Shown piece after piece: positions 60,348 through 64,000 of a stretch of DNA of 64,000 nucleotides. The position numbers and the translations under genes are program-made. Below the pieces are notes generated by a model, which saw nothing but the letters and a program-made list of their open reading frames with translations, did not search any database and was not told the DNA's origin. The stretch spans positions 682,001 to 746,000 of the forward strand of contig VJWN01000010.1 in the NCBI GenBank assembly GCA_007644065.1, given 5' to 3'. Positions within the stretch are counted from its first letter, which is position 1, and each line of letters begins with the position of its first letter. The stretch comes from Margaritispora aquatica. Taxonomy: Eukaryota; Ascomycota; Leotiomycetes; Helotiales; Discinellaceae.

Positions 60348-61184
60348 CTACATAGCTTTCGGCCCCGTAGGAATCGGTCCCCTCCACATCGTCTTCTTCA
60401 TCTCCTCCAGCAATTTCCTCGCAATCTTCTCACCCGGTCCAGAATCACGACCTTTCTCGTACCAGAACTTGACTTCCAGTCCAAGGGCCCGCTCAAAATA
60501 GTGACATTCGGCTAACAGGTCCTTGATCAACGCAGCATGAGGTAGAGGCTTGCTCTTCACATTCTTCCAGTCGTTTTTCTCCCATCTGGCGATTGAATTG
60601 TCCATGTTGTTAGGGAGCCACGATGAAGTGACGTGTAGAACGAGTGTGGTGATTCGAGCAGGGATGCACGACGGCGTGATATCGTGCTGAGCACGTAGCT
60701 TTTTGAGAGCGAGAGTAGCGACAAAGCTTTCAGCTGACTTAAAAGAAATTTAGTAAAGCAGTTGAGTAGGAGAAGATTTTTGACTACTTACTGAGCTTAC
60801 TTTGTCAACCTCTCTTGGTAACAACCCACTAGTATTCAACTCATTGTCCGAAGCGAAGAATGCAGCATATGTTCCTGCAGCCATGGGCGTATTGACCATC
60901 GTCAGCGCAACAATGGAGTCAATGACCATGATTTCAGGATTCATGTCGAAGAAGCGGATGTTGTTCCAGACATCAATATTCTCCCGCAGAGATGGAGTCG
61001 AGGCCAGGTCAAATTTACGCACGGGATTCAAGATTGGAGGACGCGTCTGCCTCTCGTCCATAATCTCATCTCTTGGACCGATTGCCCTCTTTGCGAACTT
61101 TTTGGGAGGCCGGGAACCATCATCATCGTTTTCTTCGATCGCTTTTCGCTTTTTATTCGCTGGTGGAGAAACGTATGTTGGCAT
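60348..61184 (-). CDS. Conserved-looking hypothetical protein, 260 aa
   Basis: Exons 61184-60792 and 60737-60348, intron 54 bp in phase 0 (donor GTAAGT, acceptor TTTTAAG); a second donor 9 bp upstream (GTAAGC) and an acceptor 4 bp downstream are alternatives. The N-terminus has an NLS-like NKKRKA and PPKKFAKRA. Residues about 60-130 are moderately hydrophobic with MVIDSIVALTMVN; exon 2 has helical segments (FVATLALKKLRAQHD, LLAECHYFERALGLEVKFW) and ends IPTGPKAM. No domain recognised; a nuclear location is suggested by the basic N-terminus only. Confidence 0.65.
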
Positions 61185-61779
61185 GGTGCGGCGTGATCAG
61201 GGGTCACAGAAAGCTTGATGTAACCTGCAATAATCTAGTTGATGTGGGTTTAGCAATCAAAGCGAAAACTATGAAGCTATGATTCCAATGATCTGCGCAG
61301 TTTTGCAGATTCGAGATGTTTGAACGGGTGGGACGTAGCCTCGTGAATGTGGTCGCCTTAAAGGAGGCAGCTCGCTTGAGACTGCAAGTGATCAGGACAG
61401 CAGCATATAGAAATAATAAACATAGGCGTGTAGAAGCAACCAGTTACCATTTTCCATTGACAGCTCTTTTTTAGTGGGTCAGCTCAGGATTCCCTCTGTT
61501 CCCTTTCCCATTTCCCATTGACAGCTCTTTTTTAGTGGGTCAGCTCAGGATTCCCTCTGTTCCCTTTCCCATTTCCCATTTTCCATTTCCCAAGATGATA
61601 CGAGAACTTTATTTTGTACAAAACGGCTACTACCTTAGTAGATTCCAGAATCCGATTCTCCTCTCAATGGCAACTGTGCAAGCCAGGCAGCTCTGTGGTT
61701 ATCTACCTTCGATATCTTGCAGAAGCCTACTTTTATTGCGTACCATTTCTCTAACAGCTCAATCTTTCTCATGCAAATA
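61185..61779. other. Intergenic with tandem duplication
   Basis: About 600 bp, including the 61-bp tandem repeat listed separately. No gene seen. Confidence 0.4.
61454..61575. repeat. 61-bp direct tandem duplication
   Basis: The unit beginning CCATTGACAGCTC and running to TTCCCATTTCC occurs twice head-to-tail, at about 61454-61514 and 61515-61575, followed by a short third fragment (CCCATTTTCCATTTCCC). The copies are almost identical, so the event is recent or homogenised. Confidence 0.9.
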
Positions 61780-62099
61780 CTGCTACGACGTCAGCATGGA
61801 CACCAACCTATGCTTGAACCTCAATGTGTATCTCAGGTGGCAAGATCAACGAAAAGCAAAAATACATAACCACACACCTTGAATGCTGGACTGTTGACCA
61901 CTGGCTTACCCCTAGAATTTCGAAATCCATTTCCAAGCCATTTCCAGATACGGTCAGTCATTCCCCGCGCCAAGTCATCCGAATTGGTTTTAATCACCAC
62001 ATGTGAGATGAGTACATTCGTCAACAGGAATGTATGCACCACCTCAATAGCTTGCAGGGCGGCGTATAAATCGGCATACTGAGAGGTTTGTGGAAGGTG
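61780..62099 (-). pseudogene. RNase H-like gene remnant
   Basis: On the minus strand an exon-like block at 62099-61878 encodes QTSQYADLYAALQAIEV, then VVIKTNSDDLARGMTDRIWKW and NGFRNSRGKPVVNSPAFK. This is the C-terminal half of a fungal RNase H1-like domain. The usual catalytic Glu of RAEL is Asp here (ADL) and the TDS Asp is Asn (TNS). After a GTGTGT donor, a weak match to the last motif (EIHIEVQ...) near 61830 meets a stop codon where Trp is usual. Upstream pieces near 62290 and 62600 may be older exons but do not join. I read it as a decayed gene. Confidence 0.6.
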
Positions 62100-64000
62100 G
62101 CTAGGTAGGACACTCTGTCACACCAAAAGACCTTAGCTCAGCACAAATATTTCGATGGCTACGCTTAGCTCTCACCATGCCTGTTAAATGCAATGAGTCA
62201 GTGACTGAGACAGAAATTGTAAGACAGCAGCAATATTGAGTAGGTCCAAACAAGCTTTCAACAGAATGGGGTAGGAGATTGCTTTGACCTCCGTTTGCAT
62301 ACTTATTGCCTAAAGGAAATCCCACAAGCGAAGAAGCTGTCTATTCTCAAACAAGTATTTGAGCCAGTTCTCGTAAGCAGACTATGATATGCTAGAGAAA
62401 TTTTTCTTCAAAACAACGCGGCTACTCACTCTCTATCTCTCAGAGTGTTTGCGAACTTTACCTTAGACCGCCCAGTGATCATAGTCATGTGATGTCAAAG
62501 ATCACGTTACCATGAGTGCTAACCTTACCTAACTTGGAAGGTTTTAAGACGAGAACAGGGGAACCCGCATAGAGTAGCAGCTTGTTTTGATGATAATCTT
62601 GGAGCTTCAGAGTCCTGTTTCGAGATCTAGCTATTCTCGATTCTACAGGGATTTTTTCGCTTGACAGCACGACCTGTATGAAACTGTGAAGACTTCGTTT
62701 TTCAAAATATTAGGAGCTCCAAGCTCATTCAGGGTCTCCATTGCAGCATTCTAATAAGATTCCTTCGTAAATCAGCTGAATTTGACTATGGAATGTTGTT
62801 AACCACTAAGTCTACACTGTACATAGCCGGAAAATAGAGTCGTTTGTTATTTGCCTTCGCTGATTGGTGTCAATGTTGGTTCTCGGACACAATGCAACTA
62901 GATATCATATAATTAGCCTTTTCATTAGGCTATGTATACAACGTTTCTTACGTCGAGATCTCTACTCAATCGTGGAGGGAAATGCGATGATGAAGTGTTT
63001 TAAGGATAAAGATGCATGGGAATGAGATGATGGAAGCATGGATTTGATTCTTTTCATTTTGAGCTCAATGTTTTTGGTTATACAGGAGAACAAAAGAATT
63101 CAGTGGAGACCAAACGAAATCAACATATCTTTTGTTTCTAGTCTGTGTGGCAACAACTAGAACTTATCTCTCTCTTCAAACAAAGACCATTGCTATGGTC
63201 TGTGTCAAACGACGAAGTCGTAAATCAAGAATGATGGCAATCTATTACAGCAATGTCCTATGTTAAGTCTCTTCCCTACAACTCCGTAGTTCCGGGGGTT
63301 GGAAAACTTCTCCTACCGGACACCCTGTGCTCGAATGTTAGCGAATGTATGAAGTCCTTATGTAATTTTTAGACTGTTCTAGTATTGTGTACATGGAGCT
63401 GACTCTCGACGAGATTCTCGAAGTGAGGTCGTCGAGTACACCACGATGCGCTTTTCGTCTTCATGGTGGACCATCGTCAAGATATCTAGTCTAGCAAGTA
63501 TGCGAAGTGTTGCGTAGCGCTCTAAGTAACAAACTATCTGCCTGCTTAATCGTGTGTTTTTTTTTTACCTTCGTGTGACACATCTCGTTTCGTCCCCTTG
63601 GCCAGTGAGGGACCTGCATCAAAAGTTGAGGAAGCAACCAATTCACGACTCGATTCGTGCCACACACTCTCGGCTGATCAGTATCGAGCAGGTGCCGTAA
63701 GTAGGAGAGACAGGTAACTGCGTCATTTTCTTATTGTAAATACTCCCTAGATGAAAGTTGTGGCATACAGGATTGGGATTGATGGCCAAACAGAGAGCCT
63801 ATCAATGGGCTTATTACTTAGATCAATTCTTACTAAGGTGATAGGGGCCAGTGATGCTGAGAGTTAGGGACAGCATTTCAGACCAGCCTGCGCTGTTATA
63901 GCCAAAGCTGCACGCAAAGCGAGATTCGATTTCAAGAATGAAAGACGCTTCGGCTATATTTAATGATTGAGTCACTCTGACTTATCCTTTAAGTGTTCCT
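62100..64000. other. Gene-poor end of window
   Basis: About 1.9 kb. Fragments near 62200-62330 and 62500-62640 may be older parts of the RNase H-like remnant. Beyond 62700 I see no gene, RNA, repeat array or element ends. Confidence 0.4.

Overview
This window is nuclear DNA of a filamentous ascomycete (Pezizomycotina). The evidence is short GT-AG introns of about 47-55 bp with CTAAY/TGAC-type branch sites, single genes rather than operons, and typical fungal families: HET domain, Fet3/Ftr1, Sey1, TLC, Myb-like_8. The Myb-like_8 genes and gene style would fit Leotiomycetes, but that placement is inference.

0-29 kb is gene-dense, mostly head-to-head or tail-to-tail housekeeping and metabolic genes. 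In order: the 5' part of a FET3-type ferroxidase (minus), a 2.7-kb divergent promoter with five perfect ATCWGATAA iron-GATA boxes, FTR1 iron permease, COG8, a cytosine-deaminase-like amidohydrolase with an Asp-to-Asn change, a TLC membrane protein, a fructosamine-3-kinase-like protein, the RNase H2 catalytic subunit, a HET-domain protein, SEY1, an APC-family transporter, a DUF3245-like nuclear protein and mitochondrial succinyl-CoA ligase beta.

29-52.5 kb is gene-poor and accessory in character. It holds lineage-specific genes of small helical DNA-binding (Myb/SANT-like) type: a 222-aa gene with a histone-H1-like tail (34.8 kb), a 555-aa gene with an internally duplicated module (37.0 kb) and a 241-aa canonical Myb-like_8 gene (40.0 kb). 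Two further unknowns follow: a 130-aa four-exon orphan (41.2 kb) and an 820-aa nuclear-looking protein (43.5 kb). A broken inverted copy of the 34.8-kb gene lies at 49.86-50.08 kb. Weaker orphan or decayed genes lie at 31.3, 32.7-33.3 and 50.3-51.0 kb.

52.5-61.2 kb returns to housekeeping genes: HSP60, cofilin, GET5 (divergent from NOP2), NOP2 and one hypothetical gene. The last 2.8 kb holds a perfect or near-perfect 61-bp tandem duplication and a decayed RNase H-like gene with altered catalytic residues, then no recognisable gene.

Functional links: FET3 and FTR1 form the high-affinity reductive iron-uptake complex and appear co-regulated. The Myb-like genes probably share ancestry, because their introns fall at the same point of the domain. 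All exon models were derived by eye from splice signals and reading phase; none has transcript support here.
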